From Deferribacteres bacterium (lineage in GTDB: Bacteria; Zhuqueibacterota; Zhuqueibacteria; Zhuqueibacterales; Geothermadaptataceae): a DNA stretch of 64,000 nt. The stretch lies in assembly GCA_020633655.1 (NCBI GenBank), contig JACKDF010000002.1, positions 434,001 to 498,000 on the forward strand. The letters are read 5' to 3'. The notes under the pieces are model-generated. The model saw nothing but the letters and a program-made list of their open reading frames with translations, searched no databases and had not been told where the DNA came from. How positions within the stretch are numbered: position 1 is the first letter of the stretch; each line of letters opens with the position of its first letter. Below, piece by piece: positions 37,440-46,658 of the stretch. A program made the translations under genes and the position numbers.

Positions 37440-38039
37440 ATGAAATTTTTAATGAAAAAAAATAAAAGCTGTATTTCAGTGATTCTCCTTGCTGCCTTCT
37501 TTTTGCACTCCTGCAGCTCATGGAATGCGATTAATATGGAAGCACTCACGGAAATCGCTGAGAAACCAATCACGCAGATCCGCTTGAAAAATGGTGAAAA
37601 AATTGAAACCAGAAATTATCATATGGCGGGCGATACGCTGGTAATTAAAGCTATGAAGTCACTTTTTTATACTGGTGCAGAACGGCGGATTCCACCCGAT
37701 GAAATAGAACAGATTCGCATTTTGGAAAATGATTGGAAAAGGTCGCTCAAGGAAATCGAAAAGAAACCAATCACGCAGATACGCTTGAAGGATGGTGAAA
37801 AAATTGAAACCAGGAACTATTATTTTGTGCACGACACACTTGTAATAAAAGCATCAAAATCACTTTTTTACTCAGATAGTGAGCGACGGATTGCACCGAA
37901 TGAAATAGAACAAATGCGAGTTTTAGAAATTGATTGGAGGGAATCGGTTGTGCTTACTGTTATCAGCGCAGTATTAATCTGGGCGATTTGGCAAGCAATG
38001 GCAGCATATTCACATGCTTTCCAAGGTTTAGGGACGTAA
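37440..38039 (+). CDS. Lipoprotein with tandem-duplicated small-barrel repeat
   Basis: 199 residues. The signal ends LHSCSS (lipobox Cys near 25). Two nearly identical repeats follow: KPITQIRLKNGEKIETRNY...RRIPPDEIEQIRILE (about 40-97) and KPITQIRLKDGEKIETRNY...RRIAPNEIEQMRVLE (about 105-160). The duplication is also visible in the DNA and looks recent. The repeat pattern (IRLKNGEKI...DTLVIK...I..DEIEQI..L) resembles that of the three repeats at 32785-33993. A C-terminal hydrophobic helix (VLTVISAVLIWAIWQAMAAY) follows. GGAGG-type ribosome site upstream. Function unknown. Confidence 0.65.
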   Translation: MKFLMKKNKSCISVILLAAFFLHSCSSWNAINMEALTEIAEKPITQIRLKNGEKIETRNYHMAGDTLVIKAMKSLFYTGAERRIPPDEIEQIRILENDWKRSLKEIEKKPITQIRLKDGEKIETRNYYFVHDTLVIKASKSLFYSDSERRIAPNEIEQMRVLEIDWRESVVLTVISAVLIWAIWQAMAAYSHAFQGLGT

Positions 38040-38195
38040 ATAAAGTTAATTATTTGCAATTCAAAGCAAAGATGTCGCATGGCGGAAAGTCTCAATTATT
38101 ATAAATTTACTAAGCATATTTATAGTTTTGCAGTATTCTGAAAAGATCTTTGCAGGATGACAGAGGAATGATTGCTTAATTTAGCATAAAATTAC

Positions 38196-38250
38196 TTGAC
38201 AAACTGAAACAAATATTTTATATTTTCGTCCATAATCTGACTAATAGTCA
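38196..38250 (+). promoter_or_regulatory. tetR promoter with operator palindrome
   Basis: TTGACA (38196-38201), a 17-bp spacer, TATATT (38219-38224), then the palindrome TGACTAATAGTCA (38238-38250) just past the expected start point. The same TGACT-N3-AGTCA box occurs before the efflux genes at 38923-38935, so it is the likely TetR operator for autorepression. Confidence 0.8.
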
Positions 38251-38268
38251 TGTAAAGGAATTTGGTCA

Positions 38269-38904
38269 ATGGGAATAGCCGAACGAAAAGAACGGGAAAA
38301 AGAACAGAAACGGAATGATATCGTCGATGCGGCGGAGCGATTGTTTTTCAGCAATGGTTTTGCCAACACAACCATGGACGAGGTGGCGAAAGAAGCCGAA
38401 TTCAGCAAAGGAACTTTGTATCTATATTTTAAAAGTAAAGAAGATTTGTATCTCGCCATTACAACTCGCGCACTCAATTTACTGGAGCACACCTTTCGAT
38501 CAGCCATTGCAAAAGGCAGGACAGGATTAGAGAAAGTGCGAAGCATTGGTGAATCCTATATCGGTTTTGCAACGGAATATCCGGATTATTTTAATGCGAT
38601 GGTTTACTATGAGTCGAATGATGTGGACCTGAAAGATAGTGAGGGCAACGCCCAGGCATGTGAAATACAAGGCATGAAAACCCTGCAAGTCGTTGCGGAA
38701 GCCATAATGATTGGTATGCAGGATGGTTCGATTCGCGATGATCTTGACCCAATGCTGGTCGCGACGGTTTTGTGGGGAAACAGCACAGGCATGATTACGA
38801 TCACCACCCTGAAGGGCGAACACCTTACGGAACAGCACGGTATGAATATCGATGATGTGATTGCGACTTCCTTTGAAATGACGATGCGGGCATTGAAAAA
38901 GTAA
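38269..38904 (+). CDS. TetR/AcrR-family repressor of the RND efflux operon
   Basis: 211 residues. The N-terminal HTH is classic: RNDIVDAAERLFFSNGFANT then TMDEVAKEAEFSKGTLYLYF and KSKEDLYLAI. The C-terminal ligand-binding and dimer domain is divergent, as usual. AAGGAA ribosome site. Upstream of and codirectional with tolC-adaptor-RND genes. Identical palindromes at its own promoter and at the efflux promoter support control of both. Inducer unknown. Confidence 0.92.
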   Translation: MGIAERKEREKEQKRNDIVDAAERLFFSNGFANTTMDEVAKEAEFSKGTLYLYFKSKEDLYLAITTRALNLLEHTFRSAIAKGRTGLEKVRSIGESYIGFATEYPDYFNAMVYYESNDVDLKDSEGNAQACEIQGMKTLQVVAEAIMIGMQDGSIRDDLDPMLVATVLWGNSTGMITITTLKGEHLTEQHGMNIDDVIATSFEMTMRALKK

Positions 38905-38915
38905 ATTTTTTTACC

Positions 38916-38944
38916 TTGTAGATGACTTATAGTCATAATATATA
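38916..38944 (+). promoter_or_regulatory. Efflux operon promoter with embedded TetR operator
   Basis: TTGTAG (38916-38921), 17-bp spacer and TATATA (38939-38944) form a candidate promoter. The palindrome TGACTTATAGTCA (38923-38935) lies entirely in the spacer, so bound repressor would block RNA polymerase. Confidence 0.7.
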
Positions 38945-38960
38945 TATTAGTGGAGTAAAT

Positions 38961-40358
38961 ATGATGGATTTAAAATTTATTATTCCGGTTTTGTTTTTTT
39001 CTCTGCAGAGCTATGCAAGCGCGACCGCTGATGAAGCAATTCTTGATGCTTATATTCAGGAAGGTGTGAAAAATAATCTCGCGTTAAAACAAAAGCGTTT
39101 TCAATACGAACAAGCCAATTCTTCCCTCGATGAAGCTAAAAGGATGTTTTTGCCATCAATATCCATCGAAGCGCGCTATTCACGGGCGGGTGGGGGAAGG
39201 GAGATCGAATTCCCGGTTGGCGATTTGATGAATCCGGTTTACAGTACATTAAATCAATTGCTGGCCGCCCACGGCGATCCTTCAACTCCGTTTCCGCAAC
39301 TTCAAAATGAGGTGATTCCCTTCCTGCGCGAAAAAGAGCACGAAACCAAAATTCGCACGGTTTTGCCGTTACTGCAACCAGCGCTAGTTTATAACTATTC
39401 CATTAAAAATGCGCTTACCGAAGTATATGCAGCGGCGATGGAGTCCTACAAAAATACGTTGGTTGCAGAAATCAAAAATGCCTACTACAAATATTTACAA
39501 ACCAACCAAATGGTTCAACTTTTTGAAGACACGCGTTCTTTGCTGGATGAAAATATCCGCGTCAGTCAGGTGCTTTTTGACAACCAGATGGTGACAATGG
39601 ATGTCGTCTACCGGGCACGGGCAGAGAAGCTCGACATCGATCAGCGATTATCAGATGCACAGAAAAAAAACACCCTTGCACAGGCCTACTTTAATTTTTT
39701 GCTCAACAGGCCACTGCAGGAAAATATTAAAGTGTCGGAATCCGACTACATCAACCAAAACCTGGCGATCTCGCCTGAAAAAGCTGAGCAAATGGCGCTG
39801 CAAAACCGGCAGGAAATTGTGCAGATGCGTCACGCTATTTCTGCTGCGCAAGGCAATTATAATTTAGTCAAAAGCCGATTTTATCCGGGATTGAGTTTGG
39901 TCGTTGATTATGGTTTTCAGGGTGAAAAATACAGTTTTACTGAAAAAGATGACTACTGGATGGCGTCGCTTGTTTTGTCGTGGAATCTGTTCAATGGATT
40001 TCAGGACCAGGCAAAAAAGGAGCAGGCCCGTTTGGCAAAACAGCAATTGCAAGCACGGCATTACGAATTGCAAAACCAAATTCGTATGCAGGTTAAAGAT
40101 GCATTGTTGACGCTGAAGGTTTCCCGGGATGTTTTGCAAAGCGCTGCGGAACAGGAAAAATACGCCAGCGAATCCTTCAAAATCATCACGAAAAAATATG
40201 AGCAGGGCATGGCCAATCATCTCGAGTTTCTCGACGCCCGTGTCAGCATGACCAATGCGCAAATCAATAAAATAATGAAGCAGTACGATTTCATGATTGG
40301 CATGGCAGAGTTTGAAAAAACGATTAACCAGACAAAATCAAATCAGGTGGTGAAATAA
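38961..40358 (+). CDS. TolC-family outer-membrane efflux protein
   Basis: 465 residues from the ATG at 38961 (TGGAGTAAAT upstream; the frame open from 38922 would cover the operator and is rejected). Signal peptide to about SYASA. Two TolC-type halves with long coiled-coil helices: LKQKRFQYEQANSSLDEAKR then SYKNTLVAEIKNAYYKYLQT, and LVKSRFYPGLSLVVDYGFQG then KKYEQGMANHLEFLDARVS. It forms the outer-membrane channel of the pump encoded downstream; its stop overlaps the adaptor start (TAATG). Confidence 0.93.
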   Translation: MMDLKFIIPVLFFSLQSYASATADEAILDAYIQEGVKNNLALKQKRFQYEQANSSLDEAKRMFLPSISIEARYSRAGGGREIEFPVGDLMNPVYSTLNQLLAAHGDPSTPFPQLQNEVIPFLREKEHETKIRTVLPLLQPALVYNYSIKNALTEVYAAAMESYKNTLVAEIKNAYYKYLQTNQMVQLFEDTRSLLDENIRVSQVLFDNQMVTMDVVYRARAEKLDIDQRLSDAQKKNTLAQAYFNFLLNRPLQENIKVSESDYINQNLAISPEKAEQMALQNRQEIVQMRHAISAAQGNYNLVKSRFYPGLSLVVDYGFQGEKYSFTEKDDYWMASLVLSWNLFNGFQDQAKKEQARLAKQQLQARHYELQNQIRMQVKDALLTLKVSRDVLQSAAEQEKYASESFKIITKKYEQGMANHLEFLDARVSMTNAQINKIMKQYDFMIGMAEFEKTINQTKSNQVVK

Positions 40359-41407
40359 TGAAAAAATACGTCTTTCTCTCCCTTATAATTGTGGCTGCTG
40401 TTGCGACGGTGGCGGTTTCGAAATCCCGGTCTGAAGAGGAGCAGGCAGCGAAAGTAAAATATGTTTCGACGGAAGAAATTAAAACAGAAGAAATCCGCCT
40501 GAACATCCGTACGAGCGGCGTTTTAAGCGCTCGGGATGAAGTCGTTTTGTCCTTTAAAACCGGTGGCATTATTAAACAGGTTTTTGTGGAAAATGGCCAA
40601 CAGGTGAAAAAAGGCCAGTTGTTGGCACAACTGGATTTGGCAGAAATATCCGCGCAACGTGCGCAAGCTGAAAGTGGTTTGGAAAAAGCCCAGCGTGATT
40701 ACAAACGCGTAGAAAATCTTTTTAACGAAAATGTTGCGACCCTCGAAATGAAGCAAAACGCCCAAACGGCAGTTGATATCGCAGCATCGAATTTAAAAAT
40801 TGCCGCCTTTAATGAAAAACACTCGAAAATTGTCGCGCCGGCGGAGGGAAAAATTCTGCACCGTTTTTCGGAAGCCGGGGAATTGACCTCCCCGGGTAGA
40901 CCTGTCCTCGCATTTGGCAATACGGGCGCTGCATTCGTCCTGAAAGTGGGGCTGACCGATCGGGATATGCTCCGTGTGCAAATTGGGGATAGCGCAAGCG
41001 TTCTCTTTGATGCCATACCAGTTAAGAAATTCCCTGCGACAGTGAAAAATATTGCAGCAGCAGCGACGCCGGGCAGCGGCACATTTGAAGCCGAACTCCA
41101 GCTTGAAAACGACGGCACCGTACTTTTCTCCGGATTTGTCGGCCAGGCCACCATTTTTCCGAAAAGCAGTGGTCGTTTCAAAACCATCCCCTTTGATGCG
41201 GTGCCGGAGGCAAATGGAAAGTCAGGCGCTGTTTTCATCGTTAAAAAAGATCAAATTGTGGAAAAACGCGACATACAAATCGCTCACATTCTCGATGATC
41301 GCATCGCTGTTTTATCCGGTCTGGACGAGGCCGATCAAATCGTCACCGAAGGCAGTGCATATCTGCAGGATGGGGAGAAAATTCGTGTCGTAAAAAAGGA
41401 TGACTAA
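40358..41407 (+). CDS. RND efflux periplasmic adaptor (MFP)
   Basis: 349 residues with an N-terminal membrane anchor or signal. Lipoyl/barrel-sandwich halves: VVLSFKTGGIIKQVFVENGQ with VKKGQLLAQLDLAEI, and KIVAPAEGKILHRFSEAGEL. A helical hairpin lies between them (AQRAQAESGLEKAQRDYKRV). A beta-barrel domain (RVQIGDSASVLFDAIPVKKF) and a membrane-proximal domain follow. It bridges the RND pump and TolC-like channel; overlaps tolC by 1 nt and is 2 bp from the pump gene. Confidence 0.94.
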   Translation: MKKYVFLSLIIVAAVATVAVSKSRSEEEQAAKVKYVSTEEIKTEEIRLNIRTSGVLSARDEVVLSFKTGGIIKQVFVENGQQVKKGQLLAQLDLAEISAQRAQAESGLEKAQRDYKRVENLFNENVATLEMKQNAQTAVDIAASNLKIAAFNEKHSKIVAPAEGKILHRFSEAGELTSPGRPVLAFGNTGAAFVLKVGLTDRDMLRVQIGDSASVLFDAIPVKKFPATVKNIAAAATPGSGTFEAELQLENDGTVLFSGFVGQATIFPKSSGRFKTIPFDAVPEANGKSGAVFIVKKDQIVEKRDIQIAHILDDRIAVLSGLDEADQIVTEGSAYLQDGEKIRVVKKDD

Positions 41408-41409
41408 AT

Positions 41410-44400
41410 ATGAGATTACCCAAACTCGCCATTGAAAATTATCAGTTCACCATCATCATGGTTGCACTGCTAACCTTGAGCGGCATTGTTTCTTTCATCA
41501 CCATGCCGCGATCCGAAGACCCGGCGGTTACGCCACCGGGATCCAACATAATTGTTGTTTATCCCGGTGCCACTCCAGAGGATATGGAGCGGATGATCGT
41601 TGATCCTATCGAAGAAGGATTGAATGAACTGGAGGATATCCATAAGTTCAACACGATAATTGAAGATGGATTGACGGTTATCAGTATCGAATTCACCGCA
41701 GATTCAAATCCCGATGACAAATACAGTGAGGTTCTGCAAAAAGTCAATCGTGCCCGCAATGACTTGCCAGACGATATTCTCTTGCTTGATGTGATGAAAT
41801 GGTCAATCTCTGACGTGATTTCGCTGCAACTTGCTTTGTCCTCCGATTCGGCTTCCTATCAGGAATTGGATAAAAAAGCAGACGCCTTAAAAACGAGTCT
41901 CGAAAGAGTGAACGGCATCAAAAAAGTGCAGGTTTGGGCGGTACCCCAGCGCGAAGTGCGAGTAGAGATTGATTTCAGTAAGTTGGCGCAGATGCATATT
42001 CCGCTAAACCAGATCATCGGGGCCATTCAAAGCAGTAATGCCAATATTCCGGGTGGCAGTTTTGCGATAAATTCCAAAAAATTAAACGTAAAAACCAGTG
42101 GCGCTTACGAAAATCTGGATCAGATTCGCAATACTGTCATCCATGCGCGGGACAACAAACCGGTTTACATCAAAGATGTTGCCATTGTTGATTTTGTCGA
42201 TGAGGATGTTAATTACTACGCCCGTTACAATGGCGAGAAATCGATTTTTATCACAGTGACACAAAAAGCCGGCACCAATATTTTTGATGTTGTCGGCGCA
42301 GCGAAAGAGCAAATCGATGCATTCGCGGCCGATTTGCCGGATTACATCCGTCTCCACTCGGTTTTTGATCAAACCAAAAGTGTCGCAAGGCGATTAAACG
42401 ATTTCTTTTCCAATCTTTCGGGTGGTATGCTGCTGGTTGGACTCGTCGTTTTTCTTGCCTTCGGATTTCGCACTTCTGTGATTATCACCCTGGTTATTCC
42501 CCTTTCCACTGTCATTGCCATTGGATTTGTCGCAAACAGTGGTTATGGTTTGCAGCAAATGTCCATCGTAGCAATGGTTATTGCCTTGGGTTTGCTGGTG
42601 GACAATGCCATTGTCGTCGTCGAAAATATCCTGCGCTTTCGCCGCATGGGAATGAACAGAATCGATTCGGCGATACAGGGAGTTGCACAAGTTGGAACGG
42701 CGGTCATCAGCTCCACTGTAACGACAGTTCTCGCTTTTATTCCTATCATTTTCATGCCTGGAATGACGGGGGATTTTATTCGCAGTATGCCGGTGACGGT
42801 GGTTTACATTCTGCTCGTTTCCTTGCTTTTGGCTTTGACAGTTACTCCTTTTCTGGCTTCAAAATATCTAAAACAGGAAAAAAACGACGACCAGAAAATT
42901 CTTTTTCGTGGTTTGAATAAGGTTGTCGAAAAATTTTACAAACCCAGGTTGGAGTGGGCATTAAATCATCGTGTACTTGTTTTAATCGCAGCGACTGTAA
43001 CATTCCTTGCTTCACTGGCTCTTTTTCCTTTTGTGGGTGTGAGTTTTTTTCCAAAAGCGGAAAAACAGCTTTTTCTGGTAAATGTCAATATGCCCAAAGG
43101 GACAAATCTCGATAAAACCAATGAGGTTGTTGAAAAGGTTGAACACATACTCTCTGGTTATGATAATTTACGAGTGGCTTCAAATATTGGCCGCGGCAAT
43201 CCTCGTATATATTATAATTTGATTCCGCGTCGTGAAACCAGCAATTATGCCCAGCTTTTTGTGCAGCGGGAAGGGAATGATATGCCGGCTTTTGAGCGGC
43301 TGGTGGAATCGGTACGCGATACGTTGGATAAAATTCCCGGCACACGCCTGGAGGTAAAAACACTGGAACAAGGTCCGCCGGTGGAGGCACCCATTGCTAT
43401 CAAAATTCTGGGGGAAAATCTGGACAATCTCGAAAAAATTGCGAAAGATGTGGAATCGATTGTTGCTGCGGAAAAAGGCACGATTAATATCGACAATCCC
43501 ATTGCGACATCAGCCACAGACCTTCAAATTAAAATAAATCGCGATAAAGCAGCTATGCTTGGCGTGAACCTGCTCGATATCGATCGCACGGTGCGGGCGG
43601 CTATTGCCGGACTTTCCGTTTCAAAGTATCGGGATGCGAATGGAGATGAATACAATCTTGTCGTGCGTATGCCATACAAAGATAAAATCCAGTTCAGCAA
43701 CCTGGATAATATTTATGTGAGCAACCAACAGGGAATGCAAATTCCATTAAAACAAGTCGCTGATTTTGAGTTTTCAGCGTCCCACGCTCTCATAAGTCAT
43801 TTCAAAACCCAGCGAAATGTCACCATCAAAGCGGATGTCCTGCCGGGTTACTCGGTAGATAAAATCACAAAATCCATTGTTGCAAAACTGGATAAATACA
43901 CCTGGTTAGATGGATACAGCTACTACGTTGGTGGTGAACTGGAAAGCCGGGAGGAATCTTTTGGCGGCATGGGTCAAGCACTGATCATTGCAATTATCGG
44001 TATCTTTGGCGTGCTGGTGCTGCAATTCAAATCCTTCTCCCAGCCATTCATCGTCTATGCTGCTTTGCCTCTGGCGATCATCGGCTCGATTCTGGCGCTT
44101 TTTATCACCGGATATTCTTTTTCATTCACGGCGTTTATCGGCATCACGTCGCTGGTTGGCATTGTGATCAACAATTCCATTATTCTCATCGATTACAGCA
44201 ACCAACTGCGTGCGGAAGGCAAGAGCATCACCGATGCTGTCATGGAATCAGGGCAAACGCGTTTTATTCCCATTATCCTGACGACGGCAACGACAATCGG
44301 TGGGCTGCTGCCTTTGACACTGGCTGGCGGCTCGCTGTGGGCACCGATGGGTTGGGCGATCATCGGTGGACTTCTCGTTTCGACGATGCTGACGTTGCTT

Positions 44401-44436
44401 GTTGTGCCTGTGCTTTACAGTATGTTTAGTCGGTGA
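41410..44436 (+). CDS. RND efflux permease, HAE1/AcrB type
   Basis: 1008 residues, 12 helices with two large periplasmic loops. The N-terminal segment reads FTIIMVALLTLSGIVSFITM, followed by EDPAVTPPGSNIIVVYPGA. The proton-relay helix 4 reads ALGLLVDNAIVVVENILRF, with Asp kept and the second Asp of AcrB replaced by Asn. Helix 10 reads SLVGIVINNSIILIDYSNQL and helix 11 TTATTIGGLLPLTLAGG. Part of tetR-tolC-adaptor-pump. Substrate cannot be told; sequence is closer to drug than metal exporters. Confidence 0.94.
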   Translation: MRLPKLAIENYQFTIIMVALLTLSGIVSFITMPRSEDPAVTPPGSNIIVVYPGATPEDMERMIVDPIEEGLNELEDIHKFNTIIEDGLTVISIEFTADSNPDDKYSEVLQKVNRARNDLPDDILLLDVMKWSISDVISLQLALSSDSASYQELDKKADALKTSLERVNGIKKVQVWAVPQREVRVEIDFSKLAQMHIPLNQIIGAIQSSNANIPGGSFAINSKKLNVKTSGAYENLDQIRNTVIHARDNKPVYIKDVAIVDFVDEDVNYYARYNGEKSIFITVTQKAGTNIFDVVGAAKEQIDAFAADLPDYIRLHSVFDQTKSVARRLNDFFSNLSGGMLLVGLVVFLAFGFRTSVIITLVIPLSTVIAIGFVANSGYGLQQMSIVAMVIALGLLVDNAIVVVENILRFRRMGMNRIDSAIQGVAQVGTAVISSTVTTVLAFIPIIFMPGMTGDFIRSMPVTVVYILLVSLLLALTVTPFLASKYLKQEKNDDQKILFRGLNKVVEKFYKPRLEWALNHRVLVLIAATVTFLASLALFPFVGVSFFPKAEKQLFLVNVNMPKGTNLDKTNEVVEKVEHILSGYDNLRVASNIGRGNPRIYYNLIPRRETSNYAQLFVQREGNDMPAFERLVESVRDTLDKIPGTRLEVKTLEQGPPVEAPIAIKILGENLDNLEKIAKDVESIVAAEKGTINIDNPIATSATDLQIKINRDKAAMLGVNLLDIDRTVRAAIAGLSVSKYRDANGDEYNLVVRMPYKDKIQFSNLDNIYVSNQQGMQIPLKQVADFEFSASHALISHFKTQRNVTIKADVLPGYSVDKITKSIVAKLDKYTWLDGYSYYVGGELESREESFGGMGQALIIAIIGIFGVLVLQFKSFSQPFIVYAALPLAIIGSILALFITGYSFSFTAFIGITSLVGIVINNSIILIDYSNQLRAEGKSITDAVMESGQTRFIPIILTTATTIGGLLPLTLAGGSLWAPMGWAIIGGLLVSTMLTLLVVPVLYSMFSR

Positions 44437-44484
44437 TAGAGAATCCCCGAAATTGCCCTTTAATGTGTGATATGACTGATTGCC

Positions 44485-45054
44485 ATGCAGATATATGATA
44501 AAGTGGGCTCCTCATACGATGCCATGCGGAGCCAAATTGGTGTTAAAGCTATACTGGATGAAGTTGCCAGTTTAGGCAAGGACATAAAAGTACTCGATCT
44601 GGGATGCGGTACCGGACATCCCATTGCAAAAGCAGTATCCCCAATCGTTCAAGATTACTGTGGAATCGATAGCAGCCAGTCCATGCTGGATGGCTATTTA
44701 AAAAATGTTCACGATGCATCATGTCGGTTGTTGGACATGGTTGATATCGATCAGATTACTGGCAAATGGGATTTCATTTTCAGTTGGGGAGCAATGTGCC
44801 ATTTACCGATTGAAAAACAGAAAAAAACCATGAAAGCAGCGTGTAATTTATTGAAACCCGGTGGACGGTTCCTGTTTACCAGTGGAAAAGAATCCGGTGA
44901 ACGTGATGGAACTGTAGGTGAATATATTGTTCATCATTATAGCATGGGCCGATCGGCTTATATTAAATTTCTCACAGAGCAGGGTATGAAATGCATTCAT
45001 GCGAGTTATGGCGAAGGGGATTTTTATGTTTACAAATTTATGAAACAGACTTAA
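44485..45054 (+). CDS. SAM-dependent class I methyltransferase
   Basis: 189 residues. Motif I VLDLGCGTGHPIAKAV, motif II YCGIDSSQSMLDGY, motif IV WDFIFSWGAMCHL and the NLLKPGGRFLFTSG segment are diagnostic of the UbiE-like fold. Short protein, no substrate-specific domain. Follows the RND operon by 48 bp but has weak coupling. Substrate unknown. Confidence 0.85.
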   Translation: MQIYDKVGSSYDAMRSQIGVKAILDEVASLGKDIKVLDLGCGTGHPIAKAVSPIVQDYCGIDSSQSMLDGYLKNVHDASCRLLDMVDIDQITGKWDFIFSWGAMCHLPIEKQKKTMKAACNLLKPGGRFLFTSGKESGERDGTVGEYIVHHYSMGRSAYIKFLTEQGMKCIHASYGEGDFYVYKFMKQT

Positions 45055-45115
45055 TGTCACTTTACTTCAAAGGCACGTTAATAAAACAGAATAAAATGAA
45101 TCAAACGCTGACATG

Positions 45116-45230
45116 GCTGTCAAAAAAGAGAAAAACCGGACGTTGAGCCTGTCGAAACGCCCGGTTCCACGCTCAAATTCGGGCCTTCGGCAAGCTCAGG
45201 GACCGAATTTACATGTTTTTCGAAAGTACG
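45116..45230 (-). repeat. MITE-like repeat, family 1, copy 2 (inverted)
   Basis: Read on the minus strand it matches copies 1 and 3 closely: AAATTCGGTCCCTGAGCTTG, then CCCGAATTTGAGCGTGGAAC, then CAACGTCCGGTTT. The terminal repeats are more degraded than in copy 3. Confidence 0.75.
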
Positions 45231-45270
45231 TCAGTGTTGCTATTGCATCAATTTAAAAAAGGAGAAAACA

Positions 45271-46203
45271 ATGCAAACAATTTTAGGTTCCGGTGGCGCA
45301 ATTGGTGTACAACTTGCGAAAGAGTTGGTAAAATACACCAACGAAATTCGCCTGGTCAGCAGAAATCCGAAAAAAATTAATCCCACCGATGAGCTGCTCG
45401 CCGCTGATGTAATGAATCCGGATGCGGTTAAATACGCCGTTAAAGGCTCGTCGGTTGTTTATATAACAGTTGGTTTTGAGTACAATCACAAAGTCTGGAA
45501 AGAAAAGTGGCCCAAATTCATGAAGAGTGTCATAGATGCCTGCATCGAGAATAAGTGCAAGCTGGTGTTTTTTGATAATATTTATATGTATGATCCAGCT
45601 TTCCTGCATAATATGACGGAAGAAACGCCAATAAATCCCTCGAGCAAAAAAGGGGGAATTCGCGCACAAATTTTCAAGATGCTCATGGATAAAGTAGAGG
45701 CGAAAGAACTCACAGCGCTGGTGGCACGCTCAGCGGATTTTTACGGCCCCAGCATAAAAAACACCAGCATGCTCACGGAAACAGTATTTGGTCCGCTGAG
45801 CAAAGGAAAAAAAGCCAACTGGATGGGATCAGTGGATTTCAAACACTCTTTCACATACACACCGGATGCGGCAAAAGCGACGGCGCTTCTTGGGAATACC
45901 GATGATGCCTATAATCAGGTTTGGCATGTGCCGACAGCAGCCAATCCGATGACTGGAAAGGAGTGGATAGAGACTGTAGCAAAGGAGATGGGACAGAAAC
46001 CGAAATATCAGGCCGCCACACGGTTTATTGTAAAAATTCTTGGACTATTCATTCCCATTATGCGGGAAATGCCAGAAATGATGTACCAATATGAAGGCGA
46101 TTATGTGTTTCGATCAGATAAATTCGAGAAGGCATTTAAAATGAAACCAACGCCCTATTTGGATGGAATCCGGGAGATTGTTAAATCGGATTACGTTGAA
46201 TAG
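45271..46203 (+). CDS. NAD(P)-dependent epimerase/dehydratase (extended SDR)
   Basis: 310 residues. ILGSGGAIGVQLAKEL is the GxxGxxG-type nucleotide site (GSGGAIG). DVMNPDAVKYAVKGSSVVYITVG and KLVFFDNIYMYDP follow the atypical SDR pattern, with no clear YxxxK (NIYMYDP replaces it). C-terminal substrate domain has GNTDDAYNQVWHVPTAANP. AAAGGAGAAAACA ribosome site. A decayed membrane-protein gene follows at 46221. Confidence 0.82.
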   Translation: MQTILGSGGAIGVQLAKELVKYTNEIRLVSRNPKKINPTDELLAADVMNPDAVKYAVKGSSVVYITVGFEYNHKVWKEKWPKFMKSVIDACIENKCKLVFFDNIYMYDPAFLHNMTEETPINPSSKKGGIRAQIFKMLMDKVEAKELTALVARSADFYGPSIKNTSMLTETVFGPLSKGKKANWMGSVDFKHSFTYTPDAAKATALLGNTDDAYNQVWHVPTAANPMTGKEWIETVAKEMGQKPKYQAATRFIVKILGLFIPIMREMPEMMYQYEGDYVFRSDKFEKAFKMKPTPYLDGIREIVKSDYVE

Positions 46204-46220
46204 AATCTCTTCAGAATGCC

Positions 46221-46462
46221 TTGTCTTTCGTCGTTCCTGTGACAGCACCGATCGTTGCCTCTATTTATGCTAAAGGATACAAAAATTACTACTATGCTGT
46301 GCTTTCCCCTTGGTTTTGATCCCGACCTTTGCGGTGCCACTGTCCATTCTGCTTCACCTTATTTCACTAAGGATCCTGCGTGCACAAGTGAAAAATGGTC
46401 ACAAAGTGAAAGGTGATATGCCAATGTTTGGTTGCACCCGCTTGTCGGGTTGTGAAGCTTGA
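46221..46462 (+). pseudogene. Frameshifted remnant of a membrane protein gene
   Basis: Two adjacent frames join into one hydrophobic protein if a single base is missing near 46310. 46221-46316 reads LSFVVPVTAPIVASIYAKG then YKNYYYAVLSP. From 46310 on it reads LVLIPTFAVPLSILLHLISL then RILRAQVKNGHK, ending at 46462. There is no ribosome site or start. It looks like the C-terminal half of a small multi-pass protein once co-transcribed with the SDR gene. A sequencing error would also explain the frameshift but not the missing N-terminus. Confidence 0.45.
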
Positions 46463-46658
46463 AAAGTCCGCATTCCGGGCTAAGATAAGCACGCGAAATA
46501 TTTGTGCCTAAGATAGAAATTGGGTTGCGCTTATAAAAACAGTTGGGTTTTCGATTCATTTCTGAGGGAGAAAATCAAGTTTTGTTTTGATCATAAAACT
46601 TTTATCGTCATCTTAATATGAAATAACCAAAACGCAACTCATTCGAAAGGATTGAATC

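Noticed and set aside
38922..38960. Earlier start of the TolC-like protein
   Set aside because: It would place coding sequence over the operator and -10 region; TGGAGTAAAT supports 38961.
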